A DNA stretch of 64,000 nt from COE1 sp963596435 (GCA_963596435.1 CAVBMG010000002.1:58616-122615); one strand, 5' to 3'; positions 8,863 through 17,293 are shown, counted from the stretch's first letter. Notes: generated from the sequence alone by a model not told the origin. Made by a program: numbers and translations.

Positions 8863-10278
8863 TTAAACAGTCTTTAAATCAAAACCGAAATATTTTACTG
8901 CATTGTTGTAGGAGATACCCTTAACGATCTCTTCAAGAGTTTCCATATCAGCAGGGAACTCACCGTTCTCTACCCATCCGCCTACTAAGTTGCACATGAT
9001 TCTTCTGAAATACTCATGTCTTGTGTAGGAAAGGAAGCTTCTGGAGTCTGTCAACATACCAACGAAACCGGATAAGTTACCAAGGTTGGCAAGAGAGATC
9101 ATCTGATCCTGCATGCCGGTCTTATGATCGTTGAACCACCATGCACTGCCTTGCTGAATCTTAGCACATGCGGAAGAATCCTGGAAACAGCCAAGGATTG
9201 TACCGATTGCCTGGTTATCATTAGGATTCAGGCTGTAGATGATTGTCTTAGGAAGCTCATCTGTTGTAATCAGTGCATTCAGGAAGTCTGCAAGCTGAGC
9301 AGATGGAGCATAGTTGTTGATACAGTCATAACCGGTATCAGGACCTAACTGGTCGTAACGAAGTGTGTTGTTATCACGCTTACAACCATAATGAAGCTGC
9401 ATTACCCAGTTTAATCTATGATACTGCTTGCCAACAAAGAGCATGAAAGCAGTCTTGAACTGTAATTCTTCTTCTCTTGTAATAGAAGCGCCGCTCATTC
9501 TCTTAGCAAAGATTGCTTCAATCTCAGCATCTGTAGCAGGCTGATACATTACGTATTCCAGAGCATGATCGGATACAGAACAGCCCATGGACTTGAAGAA
9601 GTCAAGTCTGTTAAGCAGAGCTTCCTTTAAATCTGCAAAAGTATGGATAGATACACCGCTTACAGCAGATAATTTCTCAAGGTATTCAGTATAATCAGGT
9701 TTCTCAATATTCATAGCCTTATCAGGACGCCATGCAGGAAGAACCTGAACATCGAAAGTATCATCAGCAGCAATCTGCTTATGATATTCCAGAGAATCAA
9801 CAGGATCATCAGTAGTACAGATCAGAGTAACGTTGGACTGCTTGATCAGACCACGTACGCTCATGCTGTCTTCTTTTAATTTGGCATTGCACAGTTCCCA
9901 TACTTCCTCAGCAGTATTTTTGTTGAGAATGCCTGTGTAACCGAAGTAACGCTGTAATTCCAGATGAGTCCAGTGATACAGAGGGTTGCCGATTGCCTTG
10001 CCGACACATTCAGCCCATTTCAGGAATTTCTCTTTATCAGAAGCGTCTCCTGTAATGAACTTCTCATCTACACCGCAGGAACGCATGAAGCGCCATTTGT
10101 AATGATCGCCGCCAAGCCATACCTGAGTAATATTGTCGAATTTGCGGTCATTTGCTATTTCTGCCGGATTGATGTGGCAGTGATAGTCAAGAATAGGTGT
10201 TTTTTCAGCATAGTTGTGAAAAAGGTTGCTTGCAGTTTCTGTCTGAAGCAGGAAATCCTTATCCATAAAATTTTTCAT
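8863..10278 (-). CDS. uxaC: Glucuronate isomerase
   Basis: UxaC converts D-glucuronate to D-fructuronate (and D-galacturonate to D-tagaturonate), the first cytosolic step of hexuronate use. The 471-aa length is normal for the family. The N-terminal metal site HCHINPAEIA and family stretches WLGGDHYKWRFMRSCGV, CTTDDP, LPAWRPDKAMN and RSFLSYTRHEYFRR are clear. The start has AGGAGG six to eight bases upstream. It follows the lacI-type gene by about 50 bases on the same strand, so the two are probably one transcript, facing away from kduI. UxuA/UxaB and KdgK/KdgA are not in the window. Confidence 0.96.
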   Translation of the reverse strand: MKNFMDKDFLLQTETASNLFHNYAEKTPILDYHCHINPAEIANDRKFDNITQVWLGGDHYKWRFMRSCGVDEKFITGDASDKEKFLKWAECVGKAIGNPLYHWTHLELQRYFGYTGILNKNTAEEVWELCNAKLKEDSMSVRGLIKQSNVTLICTTDDPVDSLEYHKQIAADDTFDVQVLPAWRPDKAMNIEKPDYTEYLEKLSAVSGVSIHTFADLKEALLNRLDFFKSMGCSVSDHALEYVMYQPATDAEIEAIFAKRMSGASITREEELQFKTAFMLFVGKQYHRLNWVMQLHYGCKRDNNTLRYDQLGPDTGYDCINNYAPSAQLADFLNALITTDELPKTIIYSLNPNDNQAIGTILGCFQDSSACAKIQQGSAWWFNDHKTGMQDQMISLANLGNLSGFVGMLTDSRSFLSYTRHEYFRRIMCNLVGGWVENGEFPADMETLEEIVKGISYNNAVKYFGFDLKTV

Positions 10279-10330
10279 GGGTTTTGCCTCCTAGTATAAA
10301 TTCATTAGAATAGTTATATAAGAAAAGGTA

Positions 10331-11341
10331 TTACTTCTGAAGGGTAGTACCTCTTTTTATCAGTTCACCGGAGAAAATAACTTTCTGCGGCATGTCGCGG
10401 TTGTCCAGAATACCGATCAGGGTAGATACGATATGATGGCACAGCGTCTCCAGCTTATTGTCAACACTGGTAAGCTCCGGTTCACAGCAAGTACTGAGAA
10501 TGGAGTTATTATATCCTACGACTGATAGATCATCAGGAATGGATAATCCTTTCTTATGTGCATATTTAATTGCTCCGATTGCCAGATTATCATCAGCGGC
10601 AACGACAGCCCGATATTTGATCTGCGGATCAAGATTAGCCAGAAAGTCTGCTATTGCAGGAAGATTGGCATGGCTGCCGGGGAAAAACTGCATATATTCC
10701 ATGCGAAGAGCAATACCGTGCTGGGTAAGAGCACTCTGATAGCCGGATAATTTGCGCATGGCAGAATAGGACTTTGAGTTATACAGATACAGGATATCTT
10801 CAATGCCTGTATCCAGAATATAAGAAGTAGCCTGCATTGTGGATTTGAAATCATCGCACAGGCTGCAGTATACATTTTCACAGTCAAAATCTGCATTCAG
10901 AAGCAGGATGGGTATATCCCTGGCAGCGTCACGTATGTAATCGTTTTCCTCATCTTTATCAGAAATAAAGTTGGAACCGACCAGAACCACGCTGTCTACT
11001 TTTTTATTGACCAGCAGATTCAGATATTTCTTTTTATCCTCCAGCTTGTAGCCGGTACAGCAGAGAATGCAGTTATAATTGCTGGCTCTTAATTCCTGCT
11101 CGATATGATATACCGCATTGGCAAGGTACAGGTCAGAAGAGTCTGCACATAAAATACCGATAGTGTTCATGGAATTCAGGCCAAGCCCTCTGGCAAAAGC
11201 ATTAGGTGTATAGTCACAGGCTTCAATTACTGCAAGAACTTTCTTGCGGGTCTCGGCACTGACATTTTCAGATCCGTTCAGAACCCGGGATACAGTGGCA
11301 ATAGATACGCCTGCTTTTTCAGAAACATCATATATTGTCAT
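10331..11341 (-). CDS. LacI-family transcriptional regulator (uronate locus)
   Basis: A 336-aa repressor: N-terminal helix-turn-helix TIYDVSEKAGVSIATVSRVLNG with hinge helix to about residue 60 (NAFARGLGLN), then a periplasmic-binding-protein-like effector domain (IGILCADSSDLY, VAADDNLAIGAIKYA, LSVVGYNNS). It is placed between divergent kduI and downstream uxaC, so it most likely controls both in response to a uronate intermediate. A matching operator candidate lies at 11522-11536. The effector and operator assignments are inference; the family assignment is secure. Confidence 0.93.
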   Translation of the reverse strand: MTIYDVSEKAGVSIATVSRVLNGSENVSAETRKKVLAVIEACDYTPNAFARGLGLNSMNTIGILCADSSDLYLANAVYHIEQELRASNYNCILCCTGYKLEDKKKYLNLLVNKKVDSVVLVGSNFISDKDEENDYIRDAARDIPILLLNADFDCENVYCSLCDDFKSTMQATSYILDTGIEDILYLYNSKSYSAMRKLSGYQSALTQHGIALRMEYMQFFPGSHANLPAIADFLANLDPQIKYRAVVAADDNLAIGAIKYAHKKGLSIPDDLSVVGYNNSILSTCCEPELTSVDNKLETLCHHIVSTLIGILDNRDMPQKVIFSGELIKRGTTLQK

Positions 11342-11443
11342 GGGTGATAATCCTTTCTGACTCAGGGGCTTCTTATGTAGAAAATAGGGTACGCAATGTG
11401 TACCGTGAAAAAAACAATGTAAGCACTACCATAAATCACATAA

Positions 11444-11472
11444 ATTGTACTATGAAAGTTTGCGAAAATCAA
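11444..11472 (-). promoter_or_regulatory. Promoter of the lacI-uxaC transcript
   Basis: On the minus strand TTGATT (11467-11472) and TACAAT (11444-11449) have a 17-base spacer. It is back-to-back with the kduI promoter 23 bases away, so one regulator could act on both. Confidence 0.6.
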
Positions 11473-11494
11473 GCGCTAAACTTACAAACTTTTA

Positions 11495-11523
11495 TTGACT
11501 CTTTCATGGGAATAAGGTAAAAT
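11495..11523 (+). promoter_or_regulatory. Promoter of kduI
   Basis: TTGACT (11495-11500), a 17-base spacer and TAAAAT (11518-11523) make a near-consensus sigma-A promoter. The start of transcription should fall near 11530, inside the operator candidate at 11522-11536. Confidence 0.7.
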
Positions 11524-11536
11524 GAAAGCGTTTACA
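11522..11536 (+). promoter_or_regulatory. Cre/LacI-type operator at kduI
   Basis: ATGAAAGCGTTTACA fits the Gram-positive catabolite-responsive element consensus WTGNAANCGNWNNCW at all fixed positions and overlaps the -10 end and start point of the kduI promoter. CcpA or the neighbouring LacI-family protein could bind it; both read CG-centred pseudo-palindromes. Confidence 0.65.
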
Positions 11537-11594
11537 AAAGGTATGCTTTTTTAAGGCATAGACGGATTATATGTGATAAAGGAAGGTAAAGATT

Positions 11595-12455
11595 ATGGAA
11601 CTTCGTACAGCAGCTTCACCCAAGGATGTGAAGAATTACACAACACAGAGATTAAGAGAAGAGTTTTTGATTGATGACCTTTTTAAGGAAGGCGAGATTA
11701 AGTTAGTATACAGCCATATTGACCGTATTATCACAGGTTCAGCAGTTCCCACAGAGCCTATCAGCCTGACAGCTGGTGATGAACTCCGTGCAGAGTATTT
11801 CTGCCAGAGAAGAGAACTTGGTGTTATCAACATCGGACCGGCAGGTACGATCACAATTGATGGTAAGACATATGAAGTAGGTCATAAAGAAGGAATGTAT
11901 ATCGGTATGGGTTCCAAGGATATTACATTTGCATCAGTTGATCCATCCAACCCTGCGAAATTCTATTTAAACAGTGCACCTGCACATAAGGCATATCCTA
12001 CCAAATTGATCAAGCCACAGGGTACACCCTCAGAGGATGTTGTTATTATCAAGGATGAGAATAAGGTTGAGCTTGGATGCCTTGAGGATGCAAACCACAG
12101 AGTAATTAACAAGTACATCTTACCTGGACAGGTAGAGAGCTGCCAGCTGGTTATGGGTATGACAGCACTGAAACCAGGCAGCGTATGGAATACAATGCCA
12201 TGTCATACACATGACAGGCGTATGGAAGTATATCTGTATTTTGATATGCCTGAAGATGCATTCGTAATGCACTACATGGGCGAACCTCAGGAGACAAGAC
12301 ATATCGTTATGCGTAACGAGCAGGCTGTTATTTCTCCAAGCTGGTCTATCCATTCAGGAAGCGGCAGCCGTGCATACACATTCATCTGGGGTATGGTTGG
12401 CGAGAATCAGGACTTCGATGATATGGATGGCGTCAGAAACCAGGACATCATGTAA
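11595..12455 (+). CDS. kduI: 5-keto-4-deoxyuronate isomerase
   Basis: KduI (EC 5.3.1.17) converts 4-deoxy-L-threo-5-hexosulose uronate, from unsaturated uronides of pectin or glycosaminoglycans, into 3-deoxy-D-glycero-2,5-hexodiulosonate. The 286-aa sequence shows the family features: N-terminal YTTQRLREEFLIDDLF, DRIITGSAVP, FCQRRELGVINIG, the cupin metal site MPCHTHDRRMEVYLYFD, and C-terminal SPSWSIHSGSGSRAYTFIWGM. GGAAGG lies upstream of ATG 11595. Its partner kduD is not in the window. With uxaC it suggests use of plant or host uronic acid polymers. Confidence 0.96.
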   Translation: MELRTAASPKDVKNYTTQRLREEFLIDDLFKEGEIKLVYSHIDRIITGSAVPTEPISLTAGDELRAEYFCQRRELGVINIGPAGTITIDGKTYEVGHKEGMYIGMGSKDITFASVDPSNPAKFYLNSAPAHKAYPTKLIKPQGTPSEDVVIIKDENKVELGCLEDANHRVINKYILPGQVESCQLVMGMTALKPGSVWNTMPCHTHDRRMEVYLYFDMPEDAFVMHYMGEPQETRHIVMRNEQAVISPSWSIHSGSGSRAYTFIWGMVGENQDFDDMDGVRNQDIM

Positions 12456-12492
12456 ACTATTCAGAATAGTATACATATAAAAATAAAAGAGT

Positions 12493-12526
12493 AAAAGGGT
12501 GCTCAAATGGGGCATCCTTTTATTAA
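12493..12526 (+). terminator. Terminator of kduI
   Basis: A 10-bp stem with one G-T pair (AAAAGGGTGC with GCATCCTTTT, 12493-12502 and 12512-12521) and a nine-base loop is followed by TATTAATT. Confidence 0.8.
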
Positions 12527-12541
12527 TTATGGTAAACCATA

Positions 12542-12570
12542 TTGCGGCTATGGCTGATTTGAAGTAAAAT
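12542..12570 (+). promoter_or_regulatory. Promoter of glgX
   Basis: TTGCGG (12542-12547), 17-base spacer, TAAAAT (12565-12570), 33 bases upstream of the glgX start. Confidence 0.55.
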
Positions 12571-12603
12571 AGGAATAAGCTGTAAAGGGGAGGAGTAAAT
12601 GTA

Positions 12604-14721
12604 ATGGAATATAATGATTCCTTTTATGAAAAAAGATATTATGCACCTACAGATGTCATAAGCGGGTATCAGGTCAGACCCGGACATTTTCTGCGCAATG
12701 GTGCATCTGTTGTAGAAGGCGGTATTAATTTTACAGTGCATTCATATGGTGCGACATCCTGTAGTCTGTGCCTTTTTCACAGAATGGAAGATGAGCCGTA
12801 TGCAGTGATCTCATTTCCAGAATCATATCGTATTGGCAATACTTATTCTATGGTAGTTTTTGGGCTTAATCCCATGGAGTTCGAGTATGCATATCAGTTC
12901 GATGGAGAATATAATCCTAAGAAAGGTTTATTGTTTAATAAAGATAATTATATACTGGACCCTTATGCGAGGGCTGTTACAGGACAGAGCAAGTGGGGAG
13001 AGAAGATTACCGGAAAGGATTATTTCTATAAGGCAAGGGTAGTAGAAGGAGCTTATGACTGGGGGGAATATACACAGCCAAGCCGTGAGCCTAAGGATTT
13101 GATTATCTATGAAATGCATGTCAGAGGATTTACGAGACACGATACGTCAGAAGTTGAGCACAAAGGTACATTTGAAGGAATCCGGGAGAAGATTCCTTAT
13201 CTGGTAGAGCTGGGCGTGAATGCCGTTGAGCTGATGCCTGTCTTTGAATTTGATGAGATGCAGGACGTGAGAGAATACGAAGGTACGAAGCTGCTTGATT
13301 ACTGGGGATATAATCCGGTCTGCTTCTTTGCACCCAATACAAGTTATGCTTCTGCATTGGAATTTAACAGAGAAGGTAATGAACTGCGTAATCTGGTTCG
13401 GGAATTACACAGAAATGGAATAGAGGTTATTCTTGACGTTGTATTCAACCATACCGCAGAAGGCAATGAAATGGGACCAACGTTCTGTTTCAAAGGTATT
13501 GACAATAATATTTACTATATGCTGACACCTGATGGACAATATTATAATTTCAGTGGCTGTGGTAATGTTATGAACTGCAATCACCCGATCGTTCAGCAGT
13601 TTATACTGGACTGTCTGCGTTACTGGGTTATTTCTTATAGAATAGATGGTTTCCGTTTCGATCTGGCTTCTATTATGGGACGTAATGAGGACGGCTCTCC
13701 GATGAGCAAGCCTCCTATTCTGCAAAGCCTTGCCTTTGACCCGATTCTTGGCAGAGTGAAGCTGATTGCAGAGGCATGGGATGCAGGCGGACTCTATCAG
13801 GTAGGAAGCTTCCCTGCGTGGAATCGCTGGTCTGAATGGAACGGTCGTTTCAGGGATGATTTAAGATGCTTCCTGAAGGGCGATTATGGCATGGCTCAGG
13901 CGGCGATTGAAAGAATACTTGGTTCCACAGATCTCTATAGTCCTGAGAATCGTGGAGAGAATGCTACGGTAAATTTCCTGAACTGTCATGATGGATTTAC
14001 CTTATATGATATGTATGCTTACAACTGGAAGCATAATGAGAAGAACGGCTGGAACAACACAGACGGGGATAACAACAATAACAGCTGGAACTGTGGCGAA
14101 GAGGGCGAAAGTATGAATCCGGAAGTACTGGCGCTGCGTAACCGTATGCGTAAGAATGCTTTTGCAGTACTGATGTGCAGTCGTGGAGCAGCCATGTTTC
14201 TTGCCGGAGACGAATTCTGCAATACGCAGTTTGGCAACAATAATGCATATTGTCAGGATAACGAGATATCCTGGATTGACTGGAGCAGAAAGGAGCAGTA
14301 TTCAGAAATGTTTGAATTCTGCAAATTTATGATTCAGCTCAGAAAAGAACATCCGATTCTGAGAGGACGCTCTGGACCGAGTGGATGTGGCTTCCCGGAA
14401 GTCAGTGTTCACAACAGCAAAGCCTGGAACGCTGAGTGCAATCAGGATACCCATACGATTGGCGTTATGTTCGCCGGACGAAATGCATCGAACACAGAAG
14501 ATGACATTATTTATATCGGAGTCAATACCTTTTGGGAGTACTGTGATATAGAACTTCCCAAGCTGCCTTTGGGAAGAAAGTGGAAGGTACTTGTGAATAC
14601 AGAATTTGAACACACGCAGGATGTGGATTATGATTTACTGACTCGAAGAAAATCAGACATTCTGCTGACTATGTGTCCAAGATCTGTATTGGTTGCCCAC
14701 GTAGAGAAATATTTTGAATAG
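12604..14721 (+). CDS. glgX: Glycogen debranching enzyme (GH13, GlgX/isoamylase type)
   Basis: A 705-aa alpha-1,6-glucosidase that removes side branches from glycogen or limit dextrins. An N-terminal CBM48-like domain (GGINFTVHSYGATSCSLCLF) precedes the GH13 barrel. Conserved regions I-IV are present: DVVFNHTAEG, DGFRFDLAS with nucleophile Asp353, LIAEAWDAGG with acid/base Glu390, and FLNCHDGFTL with Asp463. The C-terminal beta domain ends at about 705. No signal peptide, so cytoplasmic. It should act together with the glycogen phosphorylase 2.6 kb downstream. The sortase gene follows within 34 bases and may be co-transcribed. Confidence 0.94.
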   Translation: MEYNDSFYEKRYYAPTDVISGYQVRPGHFLRNGASVVEGGINFTVHSYGATSCSLCLFHRMEDEPYAVISFPESYRIGNTYSMVVFGLNPMEFEYAYQFDGEYNPKKGLLFNKDNYILDPYARAVTGQSKWGEKITGKDYFYKARVVEGAYDWGEYTQPSREPKDLIIYEMHVRGFTRHDTSEVEHKGTFEGIREKIPYLVELGVNAVELMPVFEFDEMQDVREYEGTKLLDYWGYNPVCFFAPNTSYASALEFNREGNELRNLVRELHRNGIEVILDVVFNHTAEGNEMGPTFCFKGIDNNIYYMLTPDGQYYNFSGCGNVMNCNHPIVQQFILDCLRYWVISYRIDGFRFDLASIMGRNEDGSPMSKPPILQSLAFDPILGRVKLIAEAWDAGGLYQVGSFPAWNRWSEWNGRFRDDLRCFLKGDYGMAQAAIERILGSTDLYSPENRGENATVNFLNCHDGFTLYDMYAYNWKHNEKNGWNNTDGDNNNNSWNCGEEGESMNPEVLALRNRMRKNAFAVLMCSRGAAMFLAGDEFCNTQFGNNNAYCQDNEISWIDWSRKEQYSEMFEFCKFMIQLRKEHPILRGRSGPSGCGFPEVSVHNSKAWNAECNQDTHTIGVMFAGRNASNTEDDIIYIGVNTFWEYCDIELPKLPLGRKWKVLVNTEFEHTQDVDYDLLTRRKSDILLTMCPRSVLVAHVEKYFE

Positions 14722-14754
14722 AAATAAGGAAAACAGGAAAGGCATGACCAGAAT

Positions 14755-15558
14755 ATGAAAACAGTAAAAAACGGACACAAACGACATATCAGACTTGATG
14801 CAATTCTGTTAATCATAGGAGTGGTCTGCCTGAGTATATTTGCAGGAATTTCCTATTATAATGTTATGGAGGAGAAGCGTTCCAGGGAGACGGTTCAACA
14901 GCTTCGCAGCATGCGGGATGTTGAAATTGCGCCGAGGGCAGACAGCAGTCAGACGGATACAGAGAAGCAGGACGTGATTACCATTTCTTATGAGCGGTTG
15001 TTTGAAGCCAATGCAGATATGATAGGCTGGCTGAATATTCCAGGGACACAGATAGATTATCCTGTTATGCAGACGTCGGAGGATGAAGAATATTACCTGC
15101 GGAGAAACTTTTATAAAGAAAAAGACAAAAACGGTTGCCTTTTGATGGATACAGACTCAGATATCCATATGGCTGGTGCAAATCTGATCATCCATGGACA
15201 TAATATGAAGTCTGGAGACATGTTTGGAACATTGCAGGATTATCAGGATCAGGAATATGGCATGGAGCACAATAAACTGTATCTGTATACCAGAGATGAG
15301 AAAAGAGAATATGAATTGATTGCGGTCTTTTTCAGCAAAGTATATTTACAGACAGATCAGTTTTTTAAGTATTATCAGTATTTTGGAGGAGAAGATCAGG
15401 ATGCATTTGACAGCTTTTACAGTAATATCAAGAAGCTGAGTCTGTATGATACAGGGGTAGAAGCCGAGTATGGGGACGAATTCCTTACCTTATCTACATG
15501 TGCATATCAGACGAAAAATGGCAGATTTGTTGTGGTTGCCAAAAGAATTGCTGATTAA
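14755..15558 (+). CDS. srtB: Class B sortase
   Basis: A 267-aa membrane-anchored cysteine transpeptidase that attaches sorted proteins to peptidoglycan. One N-terminal membrane segment (about residues 20-41) is followed by the SrtB-type domain: IGWLNIPGTQIDYPVMQ, catalytic His149 in IIHGHNM, catalytic Cys249 in TLSTCAYQ and Arg257 downstream. The motif arrangement and DYPVMQ favour class B over A or D. AGGAAAGG lies about 12 bases before ATG 14755. No candidate substrate with a sorting signal is seen in this window, so its client is unknown. Confidence 0.93.
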   Translation: MKTVKNGHKRHIRLDAILLIIGVVCLSIFAGISYYNVMEEKRSRETVQQLRSMRDVEIAPRADSSQTDTEKQDVITISYERLFEANADMIGWLNIPGTQIDYPVMQTSEDEEYYLRRNFYKEKDKNGCLLMDTDSDIHMAGANLIIHGHNMKSGDMFGTLQDYQDQEYGMEHNKLYLYTRDEKREYELIAVFFSKVYLQTDQFFKYYQYFGGEDQDAFDSFYSNIKKLSLYDTGVEAEYGDEFLTLSTCAYQTKNGRFVVVAKRIAD

Positions 15559-15672
15559 AATACTGATTATTTTAAAAATATTCAAAAAACTATGGCGCAT
15601 ATTATAAAAATGAGTTATAATATTCCTTAGGATTTCTGATGGTATTTGATGAGCTGAAAGGTGGATGACGCT

Positions 15673-16035
15673 ATGGCAAAAATATTAATCGTAGATGATG
15701 CTGCATTTATGCGAATGACAATAAAGCAGATGTTGGAAAAAGGTGGACATGAAGCAATTGGAGAAGCCGGTAATGGTATAGAAGCTGTAAAGAAATTTAT
15801 TGAACTGAAGCCGGACGTAGTGCTTCTGGATATTACCATGCCTGAAATGAACGGTGTAGAAGCACTAAAGAGAATCAAGGAGCTTGAACCGACTGCCGGG
15901 GTGGTAATCTGTTCTGCAATGGGACAGCAGGCAATGGTTGCACAGGCAATTCAGTATGGTGCTAAGGATTTCATTGTAAAGCCTTTTGAAGCAGACAGAC
16001 TGATTGCTTCCATAGATAAGGTTATGAGTCGTTAA
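15673..16035 (+). CDS. CheY-like single-domain response regulator
   Basis: A 120-aa receiver domain with no output domain. The acidic pair Asp8-Asp9, phosphoacceptor Asp53 in VLLDITMPEMNG, Ser81 (switch position) and Lys103 in FIVKPF are all in place. ATG 15673 is preferred over the in-frame GTG 15661, since AAAGGTGG at 15657-15664 is the ribosome binding site. Domain and sequence resemble chemotaxis CheY. A flagellar operon lies far downstream, but there is no cheA beside this gene, so a role in motility is likely rather than shown. It ends in its own terminator. Confidence 0.92.
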   Translation: MAKILIVDDAAFMRMTIKQMLEKGGHEAIGEAGNGIEAVKKFIELKPDVVLLDITMPEMNGVEALKRIKELEPTAGVVICSAMGQQAMVAQAIQYGAKDFIVKPFEADRLIASIDKVMSR

Positions 16036-16082
16036 TTCTACATAAAAAAGGCATGGCATTTTATGCAAAGTGTCGAAAATAT

Positions 16083-16115
16083 AAAATAACGGTAGACAAA
16101 CCGTTATTTTTATTG
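16083..16115 (+). terminator. Terminator of the cheY-like gene
   Basis: A perfect 10-bp stem AAAATAACGG/CCGTTATTTT (16083-16092, 16101-16110), eight-base loop, then TATTG. The loop also holds the -35 box of the next gene's promoter. Confidence 0.8.
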
Positions 16116-16121
16116 TATTAT
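16093..16121 (+). promoter_or_regulatory. Promoter of the second lacI-type gene
   Basis: TAGACA (16093-16098), 17-base spacer, TATTAT (16116-16121). The expected start near 16128 lies inside the first of two palindromic operators. Confidence 0.6.
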
Positions 16122-16124
16122 AAG

Positions 16125-16150
16125 GAAAACGTTTTCTGGAAAACGTTTTC
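16125..16150 (+). promoter_or_regulatory. Two tandem perfect palindromes (LacI-type operators)
   Basis: GAAAACGTTTTC occurs twice, at 16125-16136 and 16139-16150. Each is a perfect 12-bp palindrome centred on CG, and the centres are 14 bp apart. They directly follow the -10 box and precede the GTG start of a LacI-family gene, so autorepression is the natural reading. Confidence 0.8.
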
Positions 16151-16181
16151 TAGTACAGCAAGAGCAGAAGGCGGGGATGAA

Positions 16182-17171
16182 GTGGTATCGATCAGAGATG
16201 TTGCAAAACAGGCAGGCGTGGCTATATCCACGGTTTCCAAAGTATTGAACCATTATCCCAACGTAAGTGAGGATACGAAAGCGAAAGTAAATGCGGCAAT
16301 TGAAGAACTGGGATTTGTTCCCAATTCCATTGCTTCGGCTCTTTCTTCCAAAAAGACTGACCGGGTAGCGCTTTTGCTGGATGTGAACAGACATGTACAG
16401 ACAGTAGATGAGATTCCAATGCAATATATTGTGGGAGCAATCAATCGTGCCAAGGAACTGGAAATGGATGTGATTACGGTCTTTTTTACGATGATTCAGG
16501 AGATGTCTGTAGAAGAGATGACGAGATATTTTCTCTCCCAGAGTATTGAGGGGCTGATTATATGTGGGTTATCCAAACAGGATACAGCACTTCATAAGCT
16601 GATTCGTACGGGTAAATTCAAAATTGTTCTCATTGATGCGCCGGGGGTGGCAGAAAACACATCCTGCATCCATATTGATCATACCAGGGCTCAATATGAA
16701 GTTGCCAAAGAAACAATTCTGGAGAACAACTGCCATAGAATATTGTATATAGCCGGTAAGAAGAATGGGTATGTATCAGAAGAGAGACTGCAGGGAATGA
16801 AGCAGCTTGCAGAGGAACTGAAGATTTCATTCTATACAAGAATAGGTAATTTCAGTGAACTTCAGGCAAGAGAGATAACCCTTCGTTATGGAACCAAAAA
16901 GGATGCAATCATATGTGCATCTGATCTGATGGCGATAGGAGCTATGAAGGCACTTACAGATATGGATATTTTCAGACCGGTATGTGGATTTGATGGAATC
17001 AGTCTTATGGGATATGCAGGAAAACAGATGCATACAGTGAAGCAGGATTTCAGACAGATTGCAGCGGGAGCTGTAGATGAAATGGCGAGACTTATGGCAG
17101 GAGAAAGCGGGCAGGAGATCATCATGCCGCATAAGCTGATCCGAATGGAATATAAGGATGTCATTTCATGA
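16182..17171 (+). CDS. LacI-family transcriptional regulator (glycogen/maltodextrin locus)
   Basis: A 329-aa repressor with HTH SIRDVAKQAGVAISTVSKVLNHY at the very N-terminus, hinge NSIASALSSKKT and a periplasmic-binding-protein-like effector domain. I chose GTG 16182 (AAGGCGGGG five to seven bases upstream). A longer frame from ATG 16053 would run through a terminator, a promoter and two operators, and adds no family residues. It lies directly upstream of glycogen phosphorylase, which has a CG-centred operator at 17241-17255, so it is probably a MalR-like regulator of alpha-glucan use. The effector is unknown. Confidence 0.9.
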   Translation: MVSIRDVAKQAGVAISTVSKVLNHYPNVSEDTKAKVNAAIEELGFVPNSIASALSSKKTDRVALLLDVNRHVQTVDEIPMQYIVGAINRAKELEMDVITVFFTMIQEMSVEEMTRYFLSQSIEGLIICGLSKQDTALHKLIRTGKFKIVLIDAPGVAENTSCIHIDHTRAQYEVAKETILENNCHRILYIAGKKNGYVSEERLQGMKQLAEELKISFYTRIGNFSELQAREITLRYGTKKDAIICASDLMAIGAMKALTDMDIFRPVCGFDGISLMGYAGKQMHTVKQDFRQIAAGAVDEMARLMAGESGQEIIMPHKLIRMEYKDVIS

Positions 17172-17198
17172 TGTAATGAAGTAAAAATAAGGCATAAA

Positions 17199-17225
17199 GC
17201 ATGAAATACAGAGTGTGTTTCATGC
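17199..17225 (+). repeat. Inverted repeat between lacI-type gene and glgP
   Basis: GCATGAAA (17199-17206) and TTTCATGC (17218-17225) are perfect inverted repeats separated by 11 bases. No T-tract follows; an operator or mRNA hairpin are both possible. Confidence 0.5.
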
Positions 17226-17240
17226 ATAAGCAATATAAAC

Positions 17241-17255
17241 ATGGAAACGTTACCA
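17241..17255 (+). promoter_or_regulatory. Cre/LacI-type operator upstream of glgP
   Basis: ATGGAAACGTTACCA fits WTGNAANCGNWNNCW at all fixed positions. It sits two bases after a TATAAA at 17234-17239, though no convincing -35 box was found. Its core AAACGTT is shared with the palindromes at 16125-16150, so the adjacent LacI-family protein is a candidate binder besides CcpA. Confidence 0.6.
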
Positions 17256-17293
17256 GCAGACAAGGCGGGTAAATATAAGAATGGAGGATTCCT

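Noticed and set aside
15554..15576. TTAAAATA/TATTTTAA hairpin after srtB
   Set aside because: Only A-T pairs and eight base pairs long; too weak to call a terminator.
16053..16181. N-terminal extension of the second LacI-type regulator from ATG 16053
   Set aside because: It would translate a terminator, a promoter and two operators. LacI family proteins start directly with the helix-turn-helix, as from GTG 16182.
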